In this document: positions 18,940 through 27,371 of the stretch, piece after piece | Layout of the letters: every line of letters begins with the position of its first letter | How positions within the stretch are numbered: position 1 is the first letter of the stretch | Assembly (NCBI GenBank): GCA_021821085.1 | Contig: JAKACV010000013.1 | Coordinates: forward strand, 1 to 55,191 | Source of the DNA: Bacillota bacterium | Lineage (GTDB): Bacteria; Bacillota; Bacilli; Alicyclobacillales; SLC66 | Direction: 5' to 3' | Length of the DNA: 55,191 nucleotides | Position numbers and translations under genes: made by a program | Notes under the pieces: generated by a model | What the model was told of the DNA's origin: nothing | Seen by the model: the letters and a program-made list of their open reading frames with translations, nothing else | The model's database searches: none

Positions 18940-18986
18940 GCATGTGCGTGATAACTTACATGCATGCATAGAAAGGAGGAGGTTTG

Positions 18987-19607
18987 ATGACTGAAACCTT
19001 CCACTCATCAGGAGAGGCAGGTACGCATCAACGGATTATCGAAGCTGCCTTACAAGAATTTATACAAAAGGGCTATAAAGGTGCCAGTACCCGGGCCATT
19101 GCTGAGCGAGCTGCCGTAAATGAAGTTACACTGTTTCGGCATTTTGGGAGTAAGCTGGATCTTTTGCGAATTGCAGTCGAGTATGAAGTGTCGCGGATGC
19201 ATTTTCCCAATACAATTGAATCCTATGTGGAATTGGATTTACAAGAGGGATTCCATAAGTTTATTTTGGAATACTTAATGCAGCTAACGCGTCAAAGTGA
19301 CATTTTGATGTTGGGATTCGCCGAATCATACTCACATCCACAAGTTGTAGATTCTTTAAAGCATATGTTTTGGAGAGTGAGAACTTCGTTGCAAGAGTAC
19401 TTTTCGTCGATGCAAGAACGTGGGAAAATGCGTGCGGCTGACAATTATGTACTCGCACAAATGGTGATTGCCACACTTCATACGGCGCCATTGATAAGAA
19501 AGAATGCGCCGAAAGATGTCGCAAATCAACTGACCGATGAACGTCTGATTGCTATGCTTGTCGAAACGATCTCATCTGCCTACGGGGTATCAAGCGCCAG
19601 ACCCTAG
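18987..19607 (+). CDS. TetR/AcrR-family transcriptional regulator
   Basis: The 206-residue product has the N-terminal helix-turn-helix of the family: RIIEAALQEFIQKGYKGAST then RAIAERAAVNEVTLFRHFGS (residues about 16-55), followed by a ligand-binding region without recognisable detail. The ATG at 18987 is seven bases behind AAAGGAGG (18972-18979). It is the first gene of a cassette with two membrane-fusion proteins and a DHA2 exporter, so it most likely represses them until a toxic compound binds (inference). Confidence 0.92.
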   Translation: MTETFHSSGEAGTHQRIIEAALQEFIQKGYKGASTRAIAERAAVNEVTLFRHFGSKLDLLRIAVEYEVSRMHFPNTIESYVELDLQEGFHKFILEYLMQLTRQSDILMLGFAESYSHPQVVDSLKHMFWRVRTSLQEYFSSMQERGKMRAADNYVLAQMVIATLHTAPLIRKNAPKDVANQLTDERLIAMLVETISSAYGVSSARP

Positions 19608-19630
19608 AATAAATAAAGGGGGCATACTGA

Positions 19631-20272
19631 ATGAAGAGTGCACGCACGTTAGGTATTATCATTATTTCCATTTTTGCAGTTCTGGTCATTTTAATTGGCG
19701 GCGGCTGGTATGTATACCAAAGAGCTAATTACGTGGTCACTTCCGATGCAAATGTTCAAGGGACGCTCGTTCCCCTTACATCGCCTGGTGACGGTACGTT
19801 GCAAAATTGGAATCTTACAAACGGCGATTTGATCAGCAAGAACGAGGTCATCGGAAAGACGGATGGATTAACAGGTACAACCGCGATCCAAGCACCTGTT
19901 GCAGGTACAGTCGTGCAAAATAATGCAGTGAGCAATGAGATGGTGGTTATTGGGCAGCCGCTAGCTTATTTGGTTAATTTGAATAATTTACAAATTATAG
20001 CAAATGTTCAAGAGACGGAGATCAACAATGTGGCTGTGGGGAAAACGGTGGATATTACAATCAATGCGCATCCAAATACGAGTTTCACTGGAAGGGTAAC
20101 ACAAATAGGCGCAGGATCTACAGTCGTAACGCAAGGCGTACCTAACACGAGTTTAAGCGGTGCGTTTAATAAGCAAACTCAACGTGTCCCAGTGTATATC
20201 TCAATCTCTGGTAGCGAAGGTAAGACGCTGATGCCAGGTATGTCAGCGAGCGTTTCTATTCATCGCAATTAA
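19631..20272 (+). CDS. HlyD/EmrA-type membrane fusion protein, first copy
   Basis: The 213-residue product has one N-terminal membrane segment (about residues 8-28), the family motif YVVTSDANVQGTLVPLTSP and a split biotinyl-lipoyl-like region (GTLQNWNLTNGDLISKNEVI and IQAPVAGTVVQNNAVSNEMV), then a beta-barrel with the C-terminal MPGMSASVSIHRN. The long coiled-coil hairpin of Gram-negative EmrA is missing, as expected without an outer membrane. It lies 23 bp after tetR and next to a second adaptor. Substrate unknown. Confidence 0.88.
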   Translation: MKSARTLGIIIISIFAVLVILIGGGWYVYQRANYVVTSDANVQGTLVPLTSPGDGTLQNWNLTNGDLISKNEVIGKTDGLTGTTAIQAPVAGTVVQNNAVSNEMVVIGQPLAYLVNLNNLQIIANVQETEINNVAVGKTVDITINAHPNTSFTGRVTQIGAGSTVVTQGVPNTSLSGAFNKQTQRVPVYISISGSEGKTLMPGMSASVSIHRN

Positions 20273-20306
20273 CCGACAAGTCATAAGTAGACTGGAGTGA
20301 ATTCGC

Positions 20307-21044
20307 ATGCAGGGTGCAAGTGCCATTCGTGTTATTCTGATCAATTTAATTGTAGTTATTGTTCTTTTTGCGCTCATTATTGCGGGATACTTTTACTACA
20401 CAAACTCAACGAACTACGTGACAAGCCAGGATGCACAGGTTGCGGGTGTCATTGTTCCAATTACAGTTCCTTTCACTGGGCGAATCAATCATTGGTACGC
20501 TACGATCAACAGTACGGTGAATCAGGGTGATCTCCTCGGGAATCAATTGAATACTTCCGTATTGGCGCTAAATCCGGGTCTATCCCAGATGGTTGCGCAT
20601 AATAGCACCATGTCAAAGAAGTTAACTGATGAAGAAACAGTCACCTCTCCGATCAGCGGGACGATTATTCAAAATAACGTTACAGTGGGTCAGATCGTAC
20701 AACCAGGTCAAGTTCTGGCCGAAGTTGTCAACCTTGGGAAATTGAATATTATCGCGAACATTTCTGAAACTGAAATTCGTCATGTGAGCGTGGGACAAAC
20801 GGTTGATATTTCTATCGATGGAATTCCTAATACCAAATTCAAGGGAACCGTTCAATCTATTGACGATGCGACAACGTCCGCTTTCTCCATTGTGCCGAAC
20901 CCGGATGCCGCGCAAGGGAGTTTTACGCCTGTGACGCAACGGATTCCTGTTACGATTAGCCTGAACGGCGGCTATGCAGGAAAGGCGCTGGTCCCAGGGA
21001 TGAGCGCGCATGTAACGATTCACGTCAACAGTAATAATGGATGA
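20307..21044 (+). CDS. HlyD/EmrA-type membrane fusion protein, second copy
   Basis: The 245-residue product has the same layout as the gene before it: one N-terminal membrane segment (about 8-30), NYVTSQDAQVAGVIVPITVP, a lipoyl-like region (TSPISGTIIQNNVTVGQIVQ), and the C-terminal VPGMSAHVTIHVN. The two adaptors are clearly related but diverged, so this is an old duplication or a hetero-oligomeric pair. The ATG follows CTGGAGTGA with moderate spacing. It lies directly before the MFS exporter. Confidence 0.88.
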   Translation: MQGASAIRVILINLIVVIVLFALIIAGYFYYTNSTNYVTSQDAQVAGVIVPITVPFTGRINHWYATINSTVNQGDLLGNQLNTSVLALNPGLSQMVAHNSTMSKKLTDEETVTSPISGTIIQNNVTVGQIVQPGQVLAEVVNLGKLNIIANISETEIRHVSVGQTVDISIDGIPNTKFKGTVQSIDDATTSAFSIVPNPDAAQGSFTPVTQRIPVTISLNGGYAGKALVPGMSAHVTIHVNSNNG

Positions 21045-21080
21045 TGGGGTCTAATCGTATGGTGAAAGGGGGTTTTGCGA

Positions 21081-22625
21081 TTGTCGTTTAAAGAGCGCTT
21101 TGGGATCAGCTTCCCCGCGTTGTTTGCGGTTGTGCTTGGCGTATTCATGGCGATTCTCGACACGACGGTTGTAAACGTCGCGATTCCAAAGATGATGGCC
21201 GTTTTCAATGCTACTCAAGATGAGATGCAATGGGTGATTACTGCCTATTTATTGGTCACAGGTATGTTGACGCCAATTAGCGGCTATTTAGGAGATCGAT
21301 TTGGACAGAAGCGAATTTATTTAATCGCACTTGCAATTTTCACGATCGGCTCGGCTCTATGTGGACTTGCGTGGAGTACGGATGCGCTTATTTTTTTCCG
21401 GGTGCTTCAAGCCGTAGGCGGCGCCATGCTCATGCCTATTAGTATGACCATTTTGTTTTCTTTGTCGAAACCTGAACGTCGTGGTGCGATCATGGGCATA
21501 TGGGGGATTGCTCTCATGTTTGCGCCAGCTCTGGGGCCGACGCTCAGTGGCTATCTCGTGGAGTATGTCGATTTTAGACTTATTTTCTACATCAATGTAC
21601 CCATTGGGATTTTTAGTTTCCTTCTCGTCACAGCGACGATTCCGGATTTTCCAGCTAAACATACAGAGAAAATGGATGTGCCAGGTCTCATTACCTCCGT
21701 GGTTGGGTTCTTTTGTTTACTCTTTGCTTTATCTGAAGGACCGACAGATGGTTGGGGGTCAATCACGATCATTTCACTATTCTTTGCTTCGGCCGTCTTA
21801 CTTTCCATGTGGATCGTGATCGAGCTCACAGCGAAAAACCCGATGCTAGATCTTCGCTTATTTAAGCGAAGAGTATTTACCGTTTCTATCATTACGAGTA
21901 GCTTGCTAAATGTAGCGATGTTAGGAGCACTCTTTATCCTGCCTGTCTTTTTGCAAGATGGACTAGGGTTAACCCCATTGCAAACAGGTTTATTAACATT
22001 ACCTGGTGCGATGTTAACCGGTATTCTCATGCCGATCAGCGGGTTTTTATTTGATAAAATCGGTGCTCGACCGCTCGGGGTCATTGGATTATTCGTTCTT
22101 ATGGTTACGACCTTGCAAATGGTTCATATGAATTACGATTGGACCTTCGGGGCGATACTTGTTATTTATATGTTTCGACAAGCAGGTATGGGTCTCGCGA
22201 TGATGCCATTAACAACGGCTGGGATGAACGATGTTCCACGTGACAAGATCAGTCGTGCTACGGCGTTGCAAAATACCACGCGAAACATTGCAGGTTCGAT
22301 TGGCACAGCGTATCTAAGCACGGTGATGCAAACGAATGAAACAAAGCATCTTGCACAGTTATTACAGCGCATGACAGCACATGCGTTTCAAGGGCTGCAC
22401 GTGGCAGGGCAAATGCCGACAGTGTTTGGCCCGGCAAATAGTAACGCGGTCTCAATGGTCATGAGTATCATTGAGCAAATCGCTTTTGAACGAGGAACTC
22501 AAGATGCCTTCGGTGTGTCTGCAATCATTGCGGTTATTGCTTGGATCGCTGTCTTTTTCATCGGGAAGAGACGTCCTCCTCTCGTCATGCCAGAAGCAGA
22601 GAAATCTCATATGATGATGGAATAG
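21081..22625 (+). CDS. DHA2-family (EmrB/QacA-type) multidrug efflux transporter
   Basis: Proton-driven exporter of the major facilitator superfamily. The 514-residue product has about 14 hydrophobic segments. Visible motifs are the DHA2 motif D1 (LDTTVVNVAIPKM, residues about 28-40), motif A (GYLGDRFGQKRIY), and motif C (MFAPALGPTLSGYLVEY). AAAGGGGG at 21065-21072 favours the TTG at 21081 over the TTG at 21075. With the two adaptors it forms an EmrAB-like pump; substrates cannot be read from the sequence. Confidence 0.93.
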   Translation: MSFKERFGISFPALFAVVLGVFMAILDTTVVNVAIPKMMAVFNATQDEMQWVITAYLLVTGMLTPISGYLGDRFGQKRIYLIALAIFTIGSALCGLAWSTDALIFFRVLQAVGGAMLMPISMTILFSLSKPERRGAIMGIWGIALMFAPALGPTLSGYLVEYVDFRLIFYINVPIGIFSFLLVTATIPDFPAKHTEKMDVPGLITSVVGFFCLLFALSEGPTDGWGSITIISLFFASAVLLSMWIVIELTAKNPMLDLRLFKRRVFTVSIITSSLLNVAMLGALFILPVFLQDGLGLTPLQTGLLTLPGAMLTGILMPISGFLFDKIGARPLGVIGLFVLMVTTLQMVHMNYDWTFGAILVIYMFRQAGMGLAMMPLTTAGMNDVPRDKISRATALQNTTRNIAGSIGTAYLSTVMQTNETKHLAQLLQRMTAHAFQGLHVAGQMPTVFGPANSNAVSMVMSIIEQIAFERGTQDAFGVSAIIAVIAWIAVFFIGKRRPPLVMPEAEKSHMMME

Positions 22626-22644
22626 GAATTTTGATGGTAGACAA

Positions 22645-22679
22645 ATGAATGCGCGAGAATCATCGTCTCGCGCATTCAT
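22645..22679. terminator. Convergent hairpin between the efflux gene and gerD
   Basis: ATGAATGCGCGAGA (22645-22658) pairs perfectly with TCTCGCGCATTCAT (22666-22679) around a seven-base loop. It lies between two convergent genes, 19 bp from one stop and one base from the other. The T-run is weak on both strands, so it may act partly by blocking read-through. Confidence 0.65.
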
Positions 22680-22680
22680 A

Positions 22681-23442
22681 TTAGCTGCCACTCTCGCTGC
22701 TCCCTTCGCTGCCTCCACCGCTGCTGTCGCCTTGGTCAGAACCCCCGCCGCTTCCTTTTTCGTCGCCACTTTTTCCTTGACTGCTTCCTTGTGATTTCTG
22801 CTGTGTCATTTGTTTGGCATTGCCGCCGCCAGCCGATTTGACAGCTTCTTTCATACTGTCCATAAAAAGCAGGCGAAAGGTTGGTTGCTGCAGTGCTTCT
22901 GTCATGATCTTCATGATTTCTTTGCGGTATTCAGGACTTTGTAATAAGTGAAATTGAGTCTGCTGATTTTCAGGTGACGCCATAAGTGAAAGTAAGGATT
23001 TTTGATATTCCGGATCCTTCATCAGTTGCTTTTGAACCTCAGTCATTTGTGGTTTTGCCGCCTTTACTACCGCTGCAGCGAACTGCGTATCTTTCATTTG
23101 CGTAGCGAGAAACGCTTTGTTTTGGCCTTGGTTGAGTGTTTTTTCTACGGCAGTAGAAATGTCCGCTGGAGTGATGGCGATTTGGTGCTTAAACTCAGGA
23201 CTAGATATGGTATCTTTTAGTGTGTTCATTCCCTCTTTGCTATGCAAAATGTCGAGAACCATTGTTTTAATATCAGGGTAACTGGCCTTGGTTCCAGACT
23301 GACTATTTGCTTGTTGTTGTCCCGTGTTGCCTGTTGTTTCACTGTTTGCCGTTTGCTCTCCGCTGCTCAGTCCGCAGCTTGTAAGAAAAAGTGTCGTTGT
23401 AAGAAATAAAGGTGACATTATTTTAGTGAATCGTTGTGCCAT
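22681..23442 (-). CDS. gerD: Spore germination lipoprotein GerD
   Basis: GerD is a scaffold lipoprotein of the spore inner membrane that clusters germinant receptors. The 253-residue product has a signal peptide ending in the lipobox LTSC (C23), a linker rich in Q, T, S and N, a helical core (about residues 56-205, including KEGMNTLKDTISSPEFKHQI and KDPEYQKSLLSLM), and a low-complexity Gly/Ser tail with acidic residues. The start lies behind AAAGGAGGAA and a sigma-G-like promoter. Its position between mrp and pdaB agrees with B. subtilis, where kbaA also lies in the interval but is absent here. Confidence 0.88.
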   Translation of the reverse strand: MAQRFTKIMSPLFLTTTLFLTSCGLSSGEQTANSETTGNTGQQQANSQSGTKASYPDIKTMVLDILHSKEGMNTLKDTISSPEFKHQIAITPADISTAVEKTLNQGQNKAFLATQMKDTQFAAAVVKAAKPQMTEVQKQLMKDPEYQKSLLSLMASPENQQTQFHLLQSPEYRKEIMKIMTEALQQPTFRLLFMDSMKEAVKSAGGGNAKQMTQQKSQGSSQGKSGDEKGSGGGSDQGDSSGGGSEGSSESGS

Positions 23443-23467
23443 GACTTTGTTCCTCCTTTCTATTGGG

Positions 23468-23496
23468 TACTATGTCCAGCGTGAAAGGGGTTATTC
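23468..23496 (-). promoter_or_regulatory. Sigma-G-like promoter of gerD
   Basis: On the minus strand, GAATA (23496-23492) and CATAGTA (23474-23468) are 17 bp apart, a full match to the forespore sigma-G pattern as I recall it. The expected start site is about 20 nt before the gerD ATG, just upstream of its ribosome site. B. subtilis gerD is under sigma-G control. Confidence 0.7.
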
Positions 23497-23520
23497 AAAG
23501 GGAAGGTTAGGGCTATCCTA

Positions 23521-23556
23521 AAGAAAAAAGCCCGAAACTGAATTCCCGGGCTTTTC
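23521..23556 (-). terminator. Intrinsic terminator after pdaB
   Basis: Read on the minus strand, AAAAGCCCG pairs with CGGGCTTTT (9 bp, loop of 12), and the stem runs on into TTTTTTCTTT. It lies 21 bp past the pdaB stop and upstream of the gerD promoter. Confidence 0.85.
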
Positions 23557-23577
23557 TAAGCATGTGGTGCGCATAGA

Positions 23578-24324
23578 CTATTGAACGGTGGAATGAATCT
23601 TAGCTCCAGACATTAATTCGGACACGGTTGCAAATTGATATCCTTTTGCGCGCAATCCGTCGATAATCGTAGGGAGTGCAAGGTGAGTTTGTTTGCAACT
23701 ATCACTAGCGTGCATTAAGATGATGTCGCCTGGGATTGCACGTGTGAGTACACGTTGTTTGATTTGCTCCACACCCGGATTCATCCAGTCAAGCGAGTCT
23801 GTATTCCATTGAACCACCGTATATCCCATGTGTGTCAACACTTGAATGGTATGCTTGTTAAAGTCGCCATTCGGAGTGCGAATCAAGGTTGTTTTGATGT
23901 TCAGGACGTCCTTTATCGCTTGTTCTGACTTCTGCACCTGTTCACGCACCCAGTTGTCTGTGTGCTCTGAATAGTTTTTGTGCATGTGGCCGTGACTTCC
24001 AATCTCAAATCCCATGGTCTTAATGCGTTTGGCGATTTCTTGGTGGTGTAAGACCCAAGGTCCGGATAAGAAAAATGTCGCATTTGTCACATGCTTGGCC
24101 TGAAGGATATCAAGGATAGGACCAGGTGATTTGTCGCCCCATGAAATGTCGAACGTGAGCGCGAGTACTTTATTTGACGTATCGACTTTGTAGATCGCAG
24201 CAGGTGGCTGAGCTTTTGTTGGACTTTGCGCTGCAAATGTTGCTGGTGCGGTCAAGGCGAGACTTGTGCAAAATAATGTGGCAGCCAGGCCGACACGTGC
24301 AACAAACCGCCGTATCGAGTTCAT
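23578..24324 (-). CDS. pdaB: Polysaccharide deacetylase family sporulation protein PdaB
   Basis: Member of the NodB-homology carbohydrate esterase 4 fold; B. subtilis PdaB is needed to keep spores stable after the late stages of sporulation. The 248-residue product has a signal peptide (cut near AAQS, residues about 30-32), then LALTFDISWGDKSPGPILD (the PdaB version of motif 1), SHGHMHKNY (metal-binding HxxxH), RTPNGDFN and ILMHASDSC. The ATG at 24324 follows GGGGGTG; a longer in-frame ATG at 24351 lacks a site. Confidence 0.92.
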   Translation of the reverse strand: MNSIRRFVARVGLAATLFCTSLALTAPATFAAQSPTKAQPPAAIYKVDTSNKVLALTFDISWGDKSPGPILDILQAKHVTNATFFLSGPWVLHHQEIAKRIKTMGFEIGSHGHMHKNYSEHTDNWVREQVQKSEQAIKDVLNIKTTLIRTPNGDFNKHTIQVLTHMGYTVVQWNTDSLDWMNPGVEQIKQRVLTRAIPGDIILMHASDSCKQTHLALPTIIDGLRAKGYQFATVSELMSGAKIHSTVQ

Positions 24325-24405
24325 ATTGGGCACCCCCGTATGTTCAGTCATGCAAAGTGTGCTCGAAAAGGTTGGATTGCATACGAAATTAGGGGAGAGT
24401 TTGTA

Positions 24406-24993
24406 ATGATTTATCTTTTGCGTCGATATGGTGGGCTGTCTTTTCTATTCTTTGTCGTAGGAGCGATTCTAGGAGCTGTACTGGCACATCCGTTGCAGCA
24501 TCTTTTGCTGCCCTTTGTACGTGATATTCGCAAGGTTGGAGTCAGTTTACGTGGGGAGTCGTTTGTGCAAGTGGCATTTACGATTTTTACACATAATCTC
24601 ATGACGAGTTTAATGATGTTGATTGGCGGACTGTTACTTGGCATTATTCCACTCGTATCGGTGATGATTAACGGTGCGCTAGTGGGGTATGTACTTACGG
24701 TGCTGACTGCGAGCACACATGTTAATCCGATTTTGTTGTTTTTTACAGGTATTTTTCCACATGGGATATTTGAGATTCCTGCCTATCTGCTCGCTAGTGG
24801 ATTCGGGCTTGAACTGGGATTCACCGTTTTTCGCTCTTTGTGGCGTCGTAAGGCAGTCTCTTCGGAATGGACGCGTCTGCGTAATGACCTTGGACCCACG
24901 ATCTTGTGGGTCATCGTATTATTGGCTGTGGCAGCCTCTGTTGAAGCGGGCATAACGCCACATTTATTGGCATGGGCGATGTCGACCAAATGA
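24406..24993 (+). CDS. spoIIM: SpoIIM-family membrane protein
   Basis: SpoIIM belongs to the peptidoglycan-remodelling complex that drives engulfment of the forespore. The 195-residue product is mostly hydrophobic, with about five membrane segments and the DUF95 core: FTHNLMTSLMMLIGGLLLGI then PLVSVMINGALVGYVLTVL, and PHGIFEIPAYLLASGFGLEL. The ATG at 24406 follows GGGGAGAG; an in-frame ATG at 24340 lies in the pdaB 5' region without a site. Divergent from pdaB. Confidence 0.85.
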   Translation: MIYLLRRYGGLSFLFFVVGAILGAVLAHPLQHLLLPFVRDIRKVGVSLRGESFVQVAFTIFTHNLMTSLMMLIGGLLLGIIPLVSVMINGALVGYVLTVLTASTHVNPILLFFTGIFPHGIFEIPAYLLASGFGLELGFTVFRSLWRRKAVSSEWTRLRNDLGPTILWVIVLLAVAASVEAGITPHLLAWAMSTK

Positions 24994-24995
24994 AA

Positions 24996-25244
24996 TCAAA
25001 CGAAATTTTCTACTTCATCAACTGCAAACGAGATGATTTGTTGTTCCCCGTCTATCTGAAAAGCCACAGTATAGAAATCTATTGAACGAGCAAGAATCAG
25101 TAATTGTGAAATGCCATAAGTCGTTTCAAGGCGGGCTTCAACCGCGTTCTTTGCGGTAAGATAATCTGCATGGGTAGGTGTTAGGACGAGCGCAGTCGCA
25201 AGTTGTGCATAACTTAGAATAAATAATTCCGCATCGGGTGACAT
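24996..25244 (-). CDS. Small protein of unknown function
   Basis: An 82-residue acidic protein (MSPDAELFILSYAQLATALV at the start, IDFYTVAFQIDGEQQIISFA near the end) with a predicted helix followed by beta strands. No family was recognised. It is supported by a strong AAGGAGGGAG ribosome site in front of the ATG at 25244 and by its packing, with a convergent stop two bases from spoIIM. It is divergent from the arginase gene, with a palindrome between them. Confidence 0.65.
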   Translation of the reverse strand: MSPDAELFILSYAQLATALVLTPTHADYLTAKNAVEARLETTYGISQLLILARSIDFYTVAFQIDGEQQIISFAVDEVENFV

Positions 25245-25265
25245 GCTTCTCCCTCCTTTTTGTTT

Positions 25266-25279
25266 ATATGGTACCATAT
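25266..25279. promoter_or_regulatory. Palindrome between the small gene and rocF
   Basis: ATATGGTACCATAT is a perfect 14-bp palindrome in the 86-bp divergent spacer. It may be an operator for one or both genes. No matching regulator is known from this window. Confidence 0.35.
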
Positions 25280-25330
25280 GAAGAGTTGGATGTATCGTCG
25301 GGCAATGGATTTTGGAAAGGGTGTATGAAG

Positions 25331-26242
25331 ATGGATCGAGTGAGTGGCAAGCGATTACGAGTTATCGGAGTTCCTTCTGATTTGGGTCAAGGACGACGCG
25401 GAGTTGATATGGGACCAAGTGCGATTCGGTATGCAGGTCTCTCAGATCGACTAAAAGAACTTGGTTATGAAGTACAAGATCTTGGAAACGTGGATGTGCC
25501 AACTCCGGAATCTCGTGTGCAAGGTTTGGAAAAATTGAAGTATCTTGATCAGGTACGAGCAGTTTGTGATGAATTACGGGTGCTTGTTCGCGATTCCTTG
25601 CAGAATGGTTTCATGCCGATCGTACTCGGTGGCGATCACAGCTTATCGATCGGCAGTGTCGCAGGTGCTGTCGAGGCGCGCGGAAAGCTAGGCTGTATCT
25701 GGTTTGATGCACATGGGGACATGAATACGGACGAAACGACGCCAAGTGGGAATATTCATGGAATGCCACTTGCCGCTTCGCTTGGACTTGGTCATTCAGA
25801 TTTGGTATCGCTTGGTGGATTTAGTCCGAAGTTGCATGCTGAGAATGTCGTTCTCGTTGGGGCGCGTTCCATTGATCCAGAAGAACGGGCACTGATTCGG
25901 AAGTCAGGTATGCATGTGTTCACGATGGCTGATGTGGATGAGATGGGAATCGGTGCTGTGATGCATAAAGCGATTGAATTAGCTTCGAACGGAACAGATG
26001 GGGTTCACCTGAGTGTTGATTTGGATGCGATAGATCCGATGTATGCACCGGGTGTCGGTACGGCTGTAAATGGTGGATTTACCTATCGCGAGGGGCATCT
26101 CGCAATGGAAGTACTCGCGACAAGTGGATGCGTGACTTCCGTGGATTTTGTTGAAGTAAACCCGATACTTGACTCGCAAAATCGAACAGGGATCATGGCG
26201 GTAGAACTTGCGTCGTCTTTGCTTGGACTCACAGTGATGTAG
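25331..26242 (+). CDS. rocF: Arginase
   Basis: Hydrolyses L-arginine to ornithine and urea with two manganese ions. The 303-residue product shows the ligand motifs in order: VLGGDHSLSIGS, WFDAHGDMNTDETTPSGNIH (DAHxD), and SVDLDAIDPMYAPGVG. The N-terminus with LGQGRRGVDMGPSAIRYAGL is typical of Bacillus RocF. The ATG at 25331 is about ten bases from AAAGG; the ATG at 25325 is an alternative start. It stands alone here, apart from rocD-type genes. Confidence 0.92.
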   Translation: MDRVSGKRLRVIGVPSDLGQGRRGVDMGPSAIRYAGLSDRLKELGYEVQDLGNVDVPTPESRVQGLEKLKYLDQVRAVCDELRVLVRDSLQNGFMPIVLGGDHSLSIGSVAGAVEARGKLGCIWFDAHGDMNTDETTPSGNIHGMPLAASLGLGHSDLVSLGGFSPKLHAENVVLVGARSIDPEERALIRKSGMHVFTMADVDEMGIGAVMHKAIELASNGTDGVHLSVDLDAIDPMYAPGVGTAVNGGFTYREGHLAMEVLATSGCVTSVDFVEVNPILDSQNRTGIMAVELASSLLGLTVM

Positions 26243-26273
26243 TGATTAGTGGAGAAGAAGGTATGCTTGTAGA

Positions 26274-27353
26274 ATGTTTGTAGAAAAACGTTATGAGGAG
26301 ATCGCGAAACGGAGCGACATCGTGTGGATTGACGTGCGATCGCGCAGTGAATTTCAAGAAGCGACGATTCCGGACGCTGTAAATATTCCGTTGTTTAGTG
26401 ACGAGGAACGTGCGCAAATAGGTACTGTTTATAAACAGGTGAGTAAGGAAGTTGCGATGGAACTTGGACTTACTCTTGCGTCTGCAAAGCTTCCCGCTCT
26501 TGTTGCGGACATTCGCAAGCACGCGCATGGGAAGATGCCTGCGATCTTTTGTTGGCGTGGGGGTATGCGCAGTAAGACGGTTGCTACTGTTTTGGATTTA
26601 ATGGGGATATCCAGCATTCGACTTACGGGGGGCTATCGCGCCTATCGCCAAGTAGTAGTAGATACGCTTAATCGGTGGACGATGCAGGATCTCCCTCCCA
26701 TCGTGGTACTGCATGGAATGACTGGAGTAGGGAAAACATCTGTGTTGCATATGTTAGCTGAGCGTGGGGAACATGTGTTAGATCTAGAAGGGCTTGCAGG
26801 CCATCGCGGATCAGTTTTTGGCGGGATTGGTCTTGAAGTAGCGAATCAAAGGCAATTCGATAGCTTACTCGTGACGCGGCTTGAGGAGTTAAAAGACAGC
26901 CCATATCTTTTTCTTGAAGCGGAAAGTAGGCGTATTGGGCGTGTGACGATGCCGACATTTCTATTTGAAGCGAAACAGGCTGGATTCAACATTGAACTGA
27001 CTGCTCCGCTTGCTGTACGAGTGGCACGAACGATGTTTCAATATCACTTAGATAACGAACCACTCTTCGCCGAGCAAGTGCGGCAGGCGTTACAGTATAT
27101 CGAAAAGCGATTTTCGCCTGATTTGCGTATACGTGTGACAGAGTGGTTAGCTGCTGGAGACTACGCCTCGCTTATTGAAGCACTGCTTGTTGAATATTAT
27201 GATCCGCGCTATCAGCACGCGATGGATCGCTATTCGCGTGAATTTACCGTGATCGATGCGACCCGTTTTGATCGTGCCATTGAACAAATCAAGGCATTCG
27301 TTGTAACAAAATGGCCCGCTCCCGCATGGAATAGAGAACGCGATTCTTTCTAG
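26274..27353 (+). CDS. mnmH: tRNA 2-selenouridine/geranyl-2-thiouridine synthase
   Basis: MnmH (SelU, YbbB) changes wobble 2-thiouridine in some tRNAs to the geranylated and selenated forms. The 359-residue product has an N-terminal rhodanese domain with the active cysteine C93 in FCWRGGMRSKT and a P-loop GMTGVGKTS around residues 147-155. It needs selenophosphate for its second step; no selD is in this window. The ATG lies 31 bp after rocF with a weak ribosome site (GGAGAAGAAGG at some distance). Confidence 0.92.
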   Translation: MFVEKRYEEIAKRSDIVWIDVRSRSEFQEATIPDAVNIPLFSDEERAQIGTVYKQVSKEVAMELGLTLASAKLPALVADIRKHAHGKMPAIFCWRGGMRSKTVATVLDLMGISSIRLTGGYRAYRQVVVDTLNRWTMQDLPPIVVLHGMTGVGKTSVLHMLAERGEHVLDLEGLAGHRGSVFGGIGLEVANQRQFDSLLVTRLEELKDSPYLFLEAESRRIGRVTMPTFLFEAKQAGFNIELTAPLAVRVARTMFQYHLDNEPLFAEQVRQALQYIEKRFSPDLRIRVTEWLAAGDYASLIEALLVEYYDPRYQHAMDRYSREFTVIDATRFDRAIEQIKAFVVTKWPAPAWNRERDSF

Positions 27354-27371
27354 CGGCGGGTGGGATAGTCC

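Noticed and set aside
24325-24405. Sigma-E promoters for pdaB and spoIIM (CATAC motifs)
   Set aside because: CATACG occurs on both strands here, but no -35 element at proper distance was found and one motif would overlap the ribosome site.
25238-25330. Longer start for arginase at 25238
   Set aside because: It would overlap the divergent small gene and its ribosome site, and add residues absent from the family.
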